Assembly: GCA_002869305.1 (NCBI GenBank)
Contig: PKTC01000238.1
Location: forward strand, 1-5,146
DNA from: Marinilabiliales bacterium
Lineage (GTDB): Bacteria; Bacteroidota; Bacteroidia; Bacteroidales; UBA12077
Reading direction: 5' to 3'
DNA length: 5,146 bases
The position numbers were made by a program, and so were the translations under genes. The notes below the pieces were generated by a model that was not told the origin of the DNA, made no database searches, and saw only the letters and a program-made list of their open reading frames with translations. This document shows, piece by piece, positions 1-5,146 of this stretch (the stretch's first letter is position 1; each line of letters starts with the position of its first letter).

Positions 1-508
1 CAATATTACCATTTGTAAGACTTAAAATTACCGGTCCGGTAACATTTTCAAGCACTATTCCTGGATTTATTATAGAAACTTCTAACTCACTGCTAAAGTT
101 TTTAACTTTTACGTCACCACTAGCATAGGGGCTTCTATAGTCTAATTTAAAATTAATTCCTTTCGGAACCTTAAAGGTATAGTGAGCGTCTTCTGCTTGC
201 TTACTAGCACCATCTATTTCGATAACTCCACCATTCATTTTAACCTGAAGACCAATTCCTGTATTATCTTCAGTGCCAGAGCTATATAGAGATTTCAGCC
301 CATCGGCTCTTTCGGGTTTTTTCTCATAACGAGAGGTTTCTATTAATAATTGAGAGCCAGTAGTTTCTTCGATGCTAATTCCTCCAGAAAAGTTTTTTAC
401 AAATACCTGGTTGGCTTGTTTTACATCGTATTTAAATTCTTGTGCATAGGCGGTACTTATTCCAAATACCAGTGCGATACTTATTAAAATTGAACTTATT
501 GTTTTCAT
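1..508 (-). CDS. Exported DUF4097-like beta-strand repeat protein (3' end outside window)
   Basis: The reading frame opens with ATG at 508-506 and stays open to the left edge, so 169 N-terminal residues are visible and the C-terminus is missing. Residues 1-22 form a clear signal peptide: MKT start, hydrophobic core ILISIALVFGIS, and an AYA cleavage site before QE. The mature part is rich in short beta strands with alternating hydrophobic residues and Gly/Asn turns (VFVKNFSGGISIEETTGS, then LENVTGPVILSLTNGNI at the edge). This pattern is typical of DUF4097/putative-adhesin proteins, which are predicted to fold as a stacked beta solenoid or sandwich. There is no lipobox Cys, so a periplasmic or outer-surface location is inferred. 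In Bacteroidota such genes often follow an ECF sigma/anti-sigma pair, as here, which suggests an envelope role under that switch. The molecular function is unknown. The family call is by pattern only and was not searched. Confidence 0.72.
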   Translation of the reverse strand, partial: MKTISSILISIALVFGISTAYAQEFKYDVKQANQVFVKNFSGGISIEETTGSQLLIETSRYEKKPERADGLKSLYSSGTEDNTGIGLQVKMNGGVIEIDGASKQAEDAHYTFKVPKGINFKLDYRSPYASGDVKVKNFSSELEVSIINPGIVLENVTGPVILSLTNGNI

Positions 509-527
509 AGTTTATACTTTTTCAAAT

Positions 528-545
528 GTCTGCTAATCGGCAGAC
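528..545 (-). other. Small stem-loop in the leader of the DUF4097-like gene
   Basis: GTCTGC at 528-533 is the reverse complement of GCAGAC at 540-545, giving a 6-bp GC-containing stem with a 6-nt loop. It lies 19 bp upstream of the ATG at 508 in an otherwise AT-rich gap. The minus-strand transcript continues with ATTTGAAAAAG, not a U-run, so it does not look like an intrinsic terminator. It could be an mRNA-stability or translation-control element, or chance. Confidence 0.3.
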
Positions 546-597
546 TGGTTTAACATTTAATTTATAGATTGCCGGCTATAATTTTTATATATAAATT

Positions 598-750
598 TTA
601 AATAAATACTTTTAATCCTTCTTTTGCCTGTTCTTTTACTACTGGCATTGCTTGTTCGTTATTTACTATTTTTTCAAAAGATTCTTTAGCTCTTTTTTCT
701 TGCATTTGAGTAAGTAAATTAATTAAGGTAATTTGCATGGCAGCATCATC
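598..750 (-). pseudogene. Severed C-terminal HEAT-repeat tail of the anti-sigma gene
   Basis: Directly after the TAA at 751-753 the same frame continues for 50 sense codons to a second TAA at 598-600. The translation begins DDAAMQITLINLLTQMQEKR and ends KEQAKEGLKVFI. It is helical and reads as the second helix of one HEAT repeat plus another repeat, continuing smoothly from FLEVLEK before the stop. Related Bacteroidota zinc-finger/HEAT proteins, from memory, run through this point, often with Gln at the stop position. CAA to TAA is a single change, so a nonsense mutation is the simplest reading. With the tail included, the gene would be 266 codons and the gap to the next gene would shrink from 242 to 89 bp. 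An ATG at 738-736, five codons past the stop, could allow restart of a 46-residue peptide, but no strong ribosome binding site is seen. A sequencing error or stop readthrough are alternatives. Confidence 0.7.
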
Positions 751-1398
751 TTATTTTTCTAACACTTCCAAAAATGCATCACGAACATCGGGACTTTCTT
801 TATATTTGGATAAAGCATTTGCAGCTGCCATTCTAACATTTATGTTTTCGTCTGTTTTAAATGTATTAATAAGTAGAGCTACTGTTTTAATGTCTACTTT
901 GACTTGTTCGTTAATTGTGTTTACAGCTTTTAAACGCTGGCTAGCGGTTGGTATACTCAGCGAAGCAGTTGTAGCTGTTTGCTGCATGGAATAAAGTTCC
1001 GAACGAAGAGCAGCTATTTCTGAATTTTTCACCGATTGTATCTGCATATTACGTCCCAATAAAAATCCAAATCCTAAAAGAATGATCGCAGAAGCTGCAT
1101 ATTTTATATAAGACCATATAGATAAATTATTTTCCGAGTATGGCTTTTTGATTAGAGGCGATTTTGTTATTAGTTCCTTTTCCTGCTCAAGCATTGTGTA
1201 AAAATCTTCTTTCAACTGAACGTTAGGAGTTTTGTCTTCCAGAACACTCAATTCTTCTATTAACTGGTGAGTTTGTTTGTGTTCTTTTCTACATTGTGTA
1301 CATGTTAATAAATGCTCTTCAAGTTGAACCTTTACATCATCAGGAACATTTCCTTCGATAAAATCAATCAATATGTTTTGTATGTTCTTACATTCCAT
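751..1398 (-). CDS. Membrane anti-sigma factor: zf-HC2 zinc finger, TM segment, HEAT repeats (probably truncated)
   Basis: This gene encodes a 215-residue protein that likely holds the co-encoded ECF sigma factor inactive at the inner membrane. The N-terminal cytoplasmic domain has the anti-sigma zinc-finger pattern: Cys3, then His29-x3-Cys33-x2-Cys36 (EEHLLTCTQCRKEH). A charged linker follows to about residue 92. One membrane helix lies at about 98-116 (YIKYAASAIILLGFGFLLG), followed by a coiled-coil-like stretch at 118-140 and then HEAT-like helices from about 165 (VALLINTF, INVRMAAANALSKY, VRDAFLEVLEK). The start is ATG, 11 bp after the sigma stop codon, so the two are almost certainly co-transcribed and balanced in amount. 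The zinc finger and anchor are intact, so sigma binding may survive. However, the protein stops inside a HEAT repeat while the frame continues for 50 more codons, so the outer domain is probably incomplete. The HEAT part should lie in the periplasm, where it could receive a signal (inference). Confidence 0.85.
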   Translation of the reverse strand: MECKNIQNILIDFIEGNVPDDVKVQLEEHLLTCTQCRKEHKQTHQLIEELSVLEDKTPNVQLKEDFYTMLEQEKELITKSPLIKKPYSENNLSIWSYIKYAASAIILLGFGFLLGRNMQIQSVKNSEIAALRSELYSMQQTATTASLSIPTASQRLKAVNTINEQVKVDIKTVALLINTFKTDENINVRMAAANALSKYKESPDVRDAFLEVLEK

Positions 1399-1409
1399 GA
1401 TTTCAAAAT

Positions 1410-1952
1410 TTAAACAAGTTCAAAATATAGTTCTCTTAACTTATGCATTGCCCGGTGTACTTTAACTTTTATTGCTGTTACAGAATTACCGGTTATCTCA
1501 GATATTTCCTGATACTTTAATCCCTGGAAACGGCTTAGTTCAATTATTTCTCTTTGTTCTGGACTTAACTGATTTAGTGCTTCGTATAAATTGCTTTTCC
1601 GGGTTTCCATTTCCATTTCTTCTAAAGCCGATTTAGAATCATTATTTAATTCTTCTGTTTCTTGATAATCAGACCTTAAGAATTTGTTCTCTTGATAATT
1701 TTTTAAATGAACGTTTCGTGCAATTTGATACATCCAGGATTTAAATTTCCAATCTTCGTTGTATGATTCTCGGTAAGAGATTATCCGACGAAAAACATTT
1801 TGAGTTAAATCTCCACTTAAATCCTTATTTTGTGTTAATCGTAGAAAGAAATTATAAAGCCTGACATGATATTTCTCAAATAAAGGAGCTAGTGAATCCA
1901 GGTCTCCATTTTTTACTTTCTGCATTAATTGTTCGTCGTTGAACTTTTCCAC
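1410..1952 (-). CDS. ECF-type RNA polymerase sigma factor (sigma-70 family)
   Basis: This 180-residue protein has the two-domain layout of extracytoplasmic-function sigma factors. Region 2 spans about residues 22-88, with the core-binding and -10-recognition signature DLTQNVFRRIISYRES then FKSWMYQIARN. A poorly conserved acidic linker follows at 95-118. Region 4 is at about 122-174 (LNQLSPEQREIIELSRFQG, YQEISEITG, AIKVKVHRAMHKLREL), including the helix-turn-helix that reads the -35 element. Regions 1 and 3 are absent, as expected for the group. The start is GTG at 1952-1950. An in-frame TAA lies five codons upstream, and the next ATG, codon 10, would cut into the conserved DEQLM segment, so GTG is the best choice. 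The following anti-sigma gene and exported protein gene define the likely regulon core, and ECF units commonly activate their own promoter. The inducing signal cannot be read from the sequence. Confidence 0.93.
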   Translation of the reverse strand: MEKFNDEQLMQKVKNGDLDSLAPLFEKYHVRLYNFFLRLTQNKDLSGDLTQNVFRRIISYRESYNEDWKFKSWMYQIARNVHLKNYQENKFLRSDYQETEELNNDSKSALEEMEMETRKSNLYEALNQLSPEQREIIELSRFQGLKYQEISEITGNSVTAIKVKVHRAMHKLRELYFELV

Positions 1953-2070
1953 AAATTGCTTTTTTTACTATTGGTTTCTTTATTGGTTATCTCGAAAAAG
2001 GAAAAAGGTTACAAGCCTTAGTAAAAATAATATAAATTTTTCGACAATATTTTGTATTTCAGATTATTAT
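1953..2070 (-). promoter_or_regulatory. Leader of the sigma operon; only a weak promoter candidate
   Basis: This AT-rich gap between the sppA terminator and the sigma start must hold the sigma operon promoter. The best match to the Bacteroidota pattern on the minus strand is TTG at 2047-2045 and TATTTTTA at 2029-2022. It has a 15-nt spacer, shorter than the usual 17-23, so it is not convincing. An ECF-dependent autoregulated promoter is possible, but I cannot name its motif. No Shine-Dalgarno sequence is evident before the GTG. Confidence 0.2.
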
Positions 2071-2100
2071 AAAATAAAAAAGCGCTCGAATAGAGCGCTT
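2071..2100 (-). terminator. Intrinsic terminator of sppA
   Basis: AAGCGCTC at 2080-2087 pairs perfectly with GAGCGCTT at 2093-2100 across a 5-nt loop. Read on the minus strand, the 8-bp hairpin is followed by TTTTT-A-TTTT, a classic U-tract, and it lies 26 bp beyond the sppA stop codon. It separates sppA from the sigma operon, which runs in the same direction. On the plus strand there is no U-run after the stem, so it works in one direction. Confidence 0.9.
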
Positions 2101-2126
2101 GAGAATTAAATATCATTTACATTTTA

Positions 2127-3893
2127 CTAATATATGTCTAATTCAAAAGGAATTCTAGCTTGTATTCCTTGTTGATTCGTTACATTCTGTAAAGCTTCGT
2201 AGTACTTATATTCTTTTCCAAGTTCCTTTTTTAGAATAGAAGCTTTTACATTTCCTTGCAATTCTTCAAAGAATTGTTGGAAAGGATCTTTTAATTTAGG
2301 ATAGTCAACGGTTCTGTAAGATTCTATTCCTGAGGCTTCAGCTGCTAAAGTAATAGCATCTTCTAGTCCTCCAAAGCCATCAATTAGACCATTTTCAATG
2401 GCATTAACTCCACTCCATACGCGTCCTTGTCCTATGGCATCGACGTCTTCTTTTTTCATGTTTCTACCTTCACCTACCTTAGTAATAAAGTTGTCATAAG
2501 TATCTTCCACTAAATATTGAAAGATTTCTTTTTCTGCAGCAGAAAAAGGTCGATAAAAGGATCCGATATCAGCATGTGTGTTTGTTTTAGCCACATCAAC
2601 ATGAATCCCCAGCTTATCATTAAGAAGTTCTTTGCCTGTGAAAAACAGTCCAAATACACCAATAGATCCGGTAATTGAGTTAGGACTTGCAATTATTTTA
2701 TCAGCTGGAGCAGCTATATAGTAACCACCAGAAGCAGCAACATCACCAATAGAAACGATTACAGGTTTTGTTTCCTGAGCAAGCTGAATTTCGCGCCAAA
2801 TAATATCTGCTGATAGAGCGGCCCCGCCACCGGAATTAACTCTTAATACGATTGCTTTTATCGACGAATCTTTTCTTACTTTGCGAATAGCCCTCGAAAT
2901 TCGATCCGAACCTATGGATCCCTCTCCACCTTCACCCATGATCATATTACCACTTGCATAGACAACTGCAATTTTATTTTTCTCAAGTGATTTACGATTT
3001 TTTTCAGGAACTTTAGTGTATTTTGATAATGAAACATGCTCTATTTTAGAGTCATCTGTTTTTTTGGTTAGTTCTGCTAGTTCTCTTAATATCTCATCTT
3101 TGTATTTAAGTCCATCAATTAATCCCTGCGAAAGGGCTATTTCCACATCTTTTAAAGATAAGTTATCTGCAATTTCGTTCAGTTTTTTTACTCCAATTTG
3201 TCGTTCTGCCGAAATACCTTTAAGCATATGATTCCAGATTGTTCCCATATAAGCCATAATCTGTTCGCGATTTTCATCGCTCATTTCATTATACATATAG
3301 GGTTCTACATAGCTTTTAAATTTTCCATGGCGAATTATCTGTGGCTCTACTCCAATTTTTTCAAGTGCATCTTTATAAAACATGATTTCAGCACGCATGC
3401 CAACAAAAACTAAAAGGCCTTCGGGATTGAGATAAATTTTATCTGCTACGCTTGCTAAGTAGTAGGTAGGTTGGGTATAGGTATCGCTATAACTGATAAT
3501 AAATTTACCAGACTCTTTAAAATCAATTAGAGCATTGCGTATTTCTTCAATGGTAGCGAGTCCGGCCTGGATGTAAGTTAGATCAAGATATATACCATCA
3601 ATATTTGGATCAGCTTTTGCTTTTTTGATGTTTTTTAAAATGTCGTTTAATCCCAATTGGGGAGTTGGTGTAAAGCTAGCAAAATCGAAGTTTTCCATCG
3701 GATTATTATTACTCCTATCCATAATAATCTGGTTGAGCTCAATATGCAATACCGTATTTGGTTTTATTTTTACCGGTTGATCTTGTGAAGAAACAATTCC
3801 TCCAATGATTCCAATTGAAATAATAAACATTAAAATACTTGTTAGAATAATACCTAACACAGTTGCTAAAACATATTTAAAAAAACTCTTCAT
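2127..3893 (-). CDS. sppA: Signal peptide peptidase SppA, 67K type (protease IV)
   Basis: SppA is a membrane-anchored serine protease of family S49 that degrades signal peptides released after protein export. At 588 residues it matches the long form with tandem N- and C-terminal domains, not the short form of about 300 residues. A membrane helix spans about residues 7-33, with the rest expected outside the cytoplasm. The N-domain carries the general base Lys193 in GKFKSYVEP, equivalent to E. coli Lys209 in TYKSAVEP. The C-domain carries the nucleophile Ser388 in DVAASGGYYIAAPADKI, equivalent to E. coli Ser409, followed by ITGSIGVFG at 407-415. The 195-residue gap between the two is close to the 200 in E. 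coli. The oxyanion-side motif reads NSGGG at 353-357 where NSPGG is usual. The gene ends with TAG and then its own terminator, and folK lies divergently upstream. It is probably a single-gene transcript. Confidence 0.97.
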   Translation of the reverse strand: MKSFFKYVLATVLGIILTSILMFIISIGIIGGIVSSQDQPVKIKPNTVLHIELNQIIMDRSNNNPMENFDFASFTPTPQLGLNDILKNIKKAKADPNIDGIYLDLTYIQAGLATIEEIRNALIDFKESGKFIISYSDTYTQPTYYLASVADKIYLNPEGLLVFVGMRAEIMFYKDALEKIGVEPQIIRHGKFKSYVEPYMYNEMSDENREQIMAYMGTIWNHMLKGISAERQIGVKKLNEIADNLSLKDVEIALSQGLIDGLKYKDEILRELAELTKKTDDSKIEHVSLSKYTKVPEKNRKSLEKNKIAVVYASGNMIMGEGGEGSIGSDRISRAIRKVRKDSSIKAIVLRVNSGGGAALSADIIWREIQLAQETKPVIVSIGDVAASGGYYIAAPADKIIASPNSITGSIGVFGLFFTGKELLNDKLGIHVDVAKTNTHADIGSFYRPFSAAEKEIFQYLVEDTYDNFITKVGEGRNMKKEDVDAIGQGRVWSGVNAIENGLIDGFGGLEDAITLAAEASGIESYRTVDYPKLKDPFQQFFEELQGNVKASILKKELGKEYKYYEALQNVTNQQGIQARIPFELDIY

Positions 3894-4017
3894 AATTATA
3901 AGGTTAAAATTTTTGATTTTGATAAAAGTTAAAATTAGGGAATAAAATTATTATAATAACAATTATAACTGAAATCATGTTTAATATTGCAAAAAGAAAA
4001 GTTAAATACATCTCAAT
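3894..4017. promoter_or_regulatory. Divergent intergenic region between sppA and folK
   Basis: This 124-bp AT-rich gap must supply promoters for both divergent genes. For folK, the plus-strand TAATATTG at 3982-3989 matches the -7 pattern TAnnTTTG with one mismatch, but no TTG sits at the right distance upstream. No good Shine-Dalgarno sequence precedes either ATG, as is usual in this phylum. I saw no dyad operator. Confidence 0.4.
3930..3962 (-). promoter_or_regulatory. Candidate sppA promoter of Bacteroidota type
   Basis: On the minus strand TTG (3962-3960) is followed after 22 nt by TAATTTTA (3937-3930). This fits the Bacteroidota primary-sigma pattern TTG-N17-23-TAnnTTTG with one mismatch (final A for G). 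It would place transcript starts near 3924, about 30 nt before the ATG. The region is very AT-rich, so chance matches are likely. Confidence 0.35.
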
Positions 4018-4500
4018 ATGAATAAAGTTTTTCTTTTACTCGGGGGAAACCTTGGCAATCGTTTTAGTCTTATTAAAATGGTCAAAAAAAGGATTGAAAA
4101 AAAAATAGGAATGATAGAAAAGGAATCGTCGATCTATGAAACTACTCCTTGGGGTTTTGAATCAAAACAAAATTTTCTGAACCAGGTTGTTGTAATTAGC
4201 ACATCTCAAATGCCGAAAGAAGTTTTGAAACTGTGCCTTGAGATTGAAGATGAGCTGGGCAGGAAGAGAAAGTCAAATCAGTATGAATCCAGAACAATGG
4301 ATATTGATATTCTGTTTTATAATGATGATATTATCAAGGAAAATAATTTAATTATTCCTCACCCCAAATTGCATGAACGCCGATTTACTTTAGAACCTTT
4401 GGTTGAGATTTCTCCAGATTATGTACATCCGTTGTTCAACAGAACATTACATGATTTGCTTGCAGAATCTAATGATAATGGAGTAGTTAAAAAAGTATAA
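4018..4500 (+). CDS. folK: 2-amino-4-hydroxy-6-hydroxymethyldihydropteridine pyrophosphokinase (HPPK)
   Basis: FolK transfers pyrophosphate from ATP to 6-hydroxymethyl-7,8-dihydropterin in the cytoplasm, preparing the pterin for dihydropteroate synthase in folate synthesis. The 160 residues match the size of the single-domain enzyme. All main motifs are present: LLLGGNLGNR (6-15), YETTPWGF (40-47), NQVV (55-58, Asn55 binding pterin), EDELGRKRK (77-85), SRTMDIDILFY (91-101) and IPHPKLHERRFTLEPL (113-128). By numbering identical to E. coli HPPK, Arg82 and Arg92 contact the phosphates, Asp95 and Asp97 bind the two magnesium ions, and His115 and Arg121 line the ATP site. Tyr89 stands where E. coli has Trp89, a modest change in the mobile loop. 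It is not fused to folB or folP. The start is ATG at 4018, directly before the conserved beta strand. The terminator begins at the base after the stop codon, so folK is probably transcribed alone. Confidence 0.97.
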   Translation: MNKVFLLLGGNLGNRFSLIKMVKKRIEKKIGMIEKESSIYETTPWGFESKQNFLNQVVVISTSQMPKEVLKLCLEIEDELGRKRKSNQYESRTMDIDILFYNDDIIKENNLIIPHPKLHERRFTLEPLVEISPDYVHPLFNRTLHDLLAESNDNGVVKKV

Positions 4501-4527
4501 AAAAGCGCCCTTTCTAAAGGCGCTTTT
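4501..4527. terminator. Bidirectional intrinsic terminator between folK and the M3 peptidase gene
   Basis: AAAAGCGCC at 4501-4509 pairs perfectly with GGCGCTTTT at 4519-4527 across a 9-nt loop. On the plus strand the stem ends in TTTTAATATTTTTT and serves folK, whose stop codon is adjacent. On the minus strand it ends in TTTTTTATACTTTTTT and serves the peptidase gene, whose stop lies 12 bp away. One hairpin therefore isolates two convergent genes. Confidence 0.9.
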
Positions 4528-4539
4528 AATATTTTTTGA

Positions 4540-5146
4540 TTAATTAAGCCCGAGGCTCTTTATGTATGCTTCATTATTTGATGGTCGTCCCAAGAATTCT
4601 TCTACGGATTTAACAATATCTCTTTGTATACCATTAGCAAGAATTAACTCACGGAATCTGTTTCCTGTGTTAACATCAAGAAGACCATTTTTTTCAAACT
4701 CTGTAAACATATCCTGAGCATAAACATCCGCCCATAAATAACCATAATAATACACTGGATGAGTGTTAATATGAATCCAATTTCCTTGCGGATGTGTTCC
4801 CTCAACATATAATTGTATGCCTAATTCTTTATCGATTGTTCTCCACAATTCATCTGTATCAAATGGATTCTCAGGATTATATTTATCATACAAGTTCATG
4901 TCATATATACAACTTTTTAAAGATCTTATTGTGTTATATCCTGATGAAAGATTTTTAGCTTTAACCATGTTATTAAAAAGATCTTTAGGGAAAACCTCTC
5001 CGGTTTCGTAATGTTTTGCAAAAGAGCTTAGAATTTCATAATCCCAGGTCCAATTTTCAAAAATCTTATACATTGATTCTGTAAAGTCTGTTTTTGAATC
5101 GGCTTGTAAAGCAAATTCGCCTTTATATGACATACCATCTATAATA
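4540..5146 (-). CDS. M3-family zinc metallopeptidase, C-terminal part (5' end outside window)
   Basis: The frame is open to the right edge. The ATG at 5133-5131 is an internal Met, because codons I-I-D-G precede it in frame and the family is around 600-700 residues. The visible part matches the C-terminal catalytic domain of M3A peptidases (thimet oligopeptidase, Dcp, OpdA). Counting from that Met, DFTE at 16-19 aligns with the family's DFxE, whose Glu is the third zinc ligand. FENWTWDYEIL (25-35), KHYETGE (40-46), the helix at 57-80, YGYLWADVYAQDMF (130-143) and the ending LGRPSNNEAYIKSLGLN all fit. The HExxH zinc motif should lie just upstream, outside the window. These enzymes cleave short peptides. 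Whether this one is cytoplasmic or exported cannot be told without the N-terminus. The Gly-rich loop normally before the YLW motif is replaced by NTHPVYY, so it may belong to a divergent subfamily with altered substrate choice. Confidence 0.88.
   Translation of the reverse strand, partial: IIDGMSYKGEFALQADSKTDFTESMYKIFENWTWDYEILSSFAKHYETGEVFPKDLFNNMVKAKNLSSGYNTIRSLKSCIYDMNLYDKYNPENPFDTDELWRTIDKELGIQLYVEGTHPQGNWIHINTHPVYYYGYLWADVYAQDMFTEFEKNGLLDVNTGNRFRELILANGIQRDIVKSVEEFLGRPSNNEAYIKSLGLN

Noticed and set aside
562..581. TTATAG/CTATAA inverted repeat as a possible terminator after the split anti-sigma gene
   Set aside because: The 6-bp stem is almost all A-T with an 8-nt loop, and no U-run follows on either strand. 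Such repeats are expected by chance in this base composition.
584..595. Palindrome TTTATATATAAA as a possible operator
   Set aside because: It is a pure A/T palindrome in a very AT-rich gap, with no second copy and no supporting context.
598..753. Stop-codon reassignment or selenocysteine/pyrrolysine-type recoding at the in-frame stop
   Set aside because: The codon is TAA, not TGA or TAG, and TAA ends several other genes in this window, so programmed recoding is improbable.
737..994. Plus-strand 85-codon open frame with a hydrophobic stretch
   Set aside because: It lies antisense to the anti-sigma gene and its severed tail, whose zinc finger, TM helix and HEAT repeats are clearly the real product. 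The plus-strand frame shows no family motif.
2510..2692. Minus-strand 60-codon open frame inside sppA
   Set aside because: It is an out-of-frame shadow within the catalytic C-domain of SppA, with no motif or start context of its own.
3016..3413. Two overlapping plus-strand 71-codon open frames
   Set aside because: Both are antisense to the conserved sppA N-domain, including the Lys193 region. They are Ser/Ile/Phe-rich, as expected of a shadow of AT-rich coding DNA.
4817..5011. Plus-strand 64-codon open frame near the right end
   Set aside because: It is antisense to the M3 peptidase domain, which is well supported by family motifs.

Overview
The window is AT-rich, densely coded DNA. Gene content and style point to a member of Bacteroidota: an ECF sigma factor followed by a zinc-finger/HEAT-repeat anti-sigma protein and an exported DUF4097-type protein, a long (67K-type) SppA beside folK, no clear Shine-Dalgarno sequences, and a promoter candidate of the TTG...TAnnTTTG type. 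A marine Marinilabiliales-like lineage would fit the protein style, but that is an impression and was not tested.

Layout. Positions 1-1952 (minus strand) carry a likely three-gene regulatory unit, transcribed from right to left: an ECF sigma factor (1410-1952, GTG start), a membrane anti-sigma factor 11 bp downstream (751-1398), and a secreted DUF4097-like protein (start at 508, running off the left edge). The anti-sigma gene ends at a TAA, but the same frame continues for 50 HEAT-like codons to a second TAA at 598-600. This looks like a longer gene cut by one nonsense codon. Positions 2071-2100 hold a terminator for the next minus-strand gene, sppA (2127-3893), a membrane signal-peptide peptidase with both catalytic residues present. 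A 124-bp divergent intergenic region separates sppA from folK (4018-4500, plus strand), which makes the pyrophosphokinase of folate synthesis. A bidirectional terminator (4501-4527) lies between folK and a convergent minus-strand M3-family metallopeptidase, of which only the C-terminal 201 residues are in the window (4540-5146).

How the genes work together. Sigma and anti-sigma should form a membrane-controlled switch, with the DUF4097 protein as a probable co-transcribed envelope component. SppA and the M3 peptidase both degrade peptides but are separate transcription units. folK is a housekeeping gene. No stretch over 300 bp lacks a gene. I saw no RNA gene, insertion sequence, CRISPR array, attachment site or origin. 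Most of the window is ordinary core genome; the interrupted anti-sigma gene is the most notable feature.
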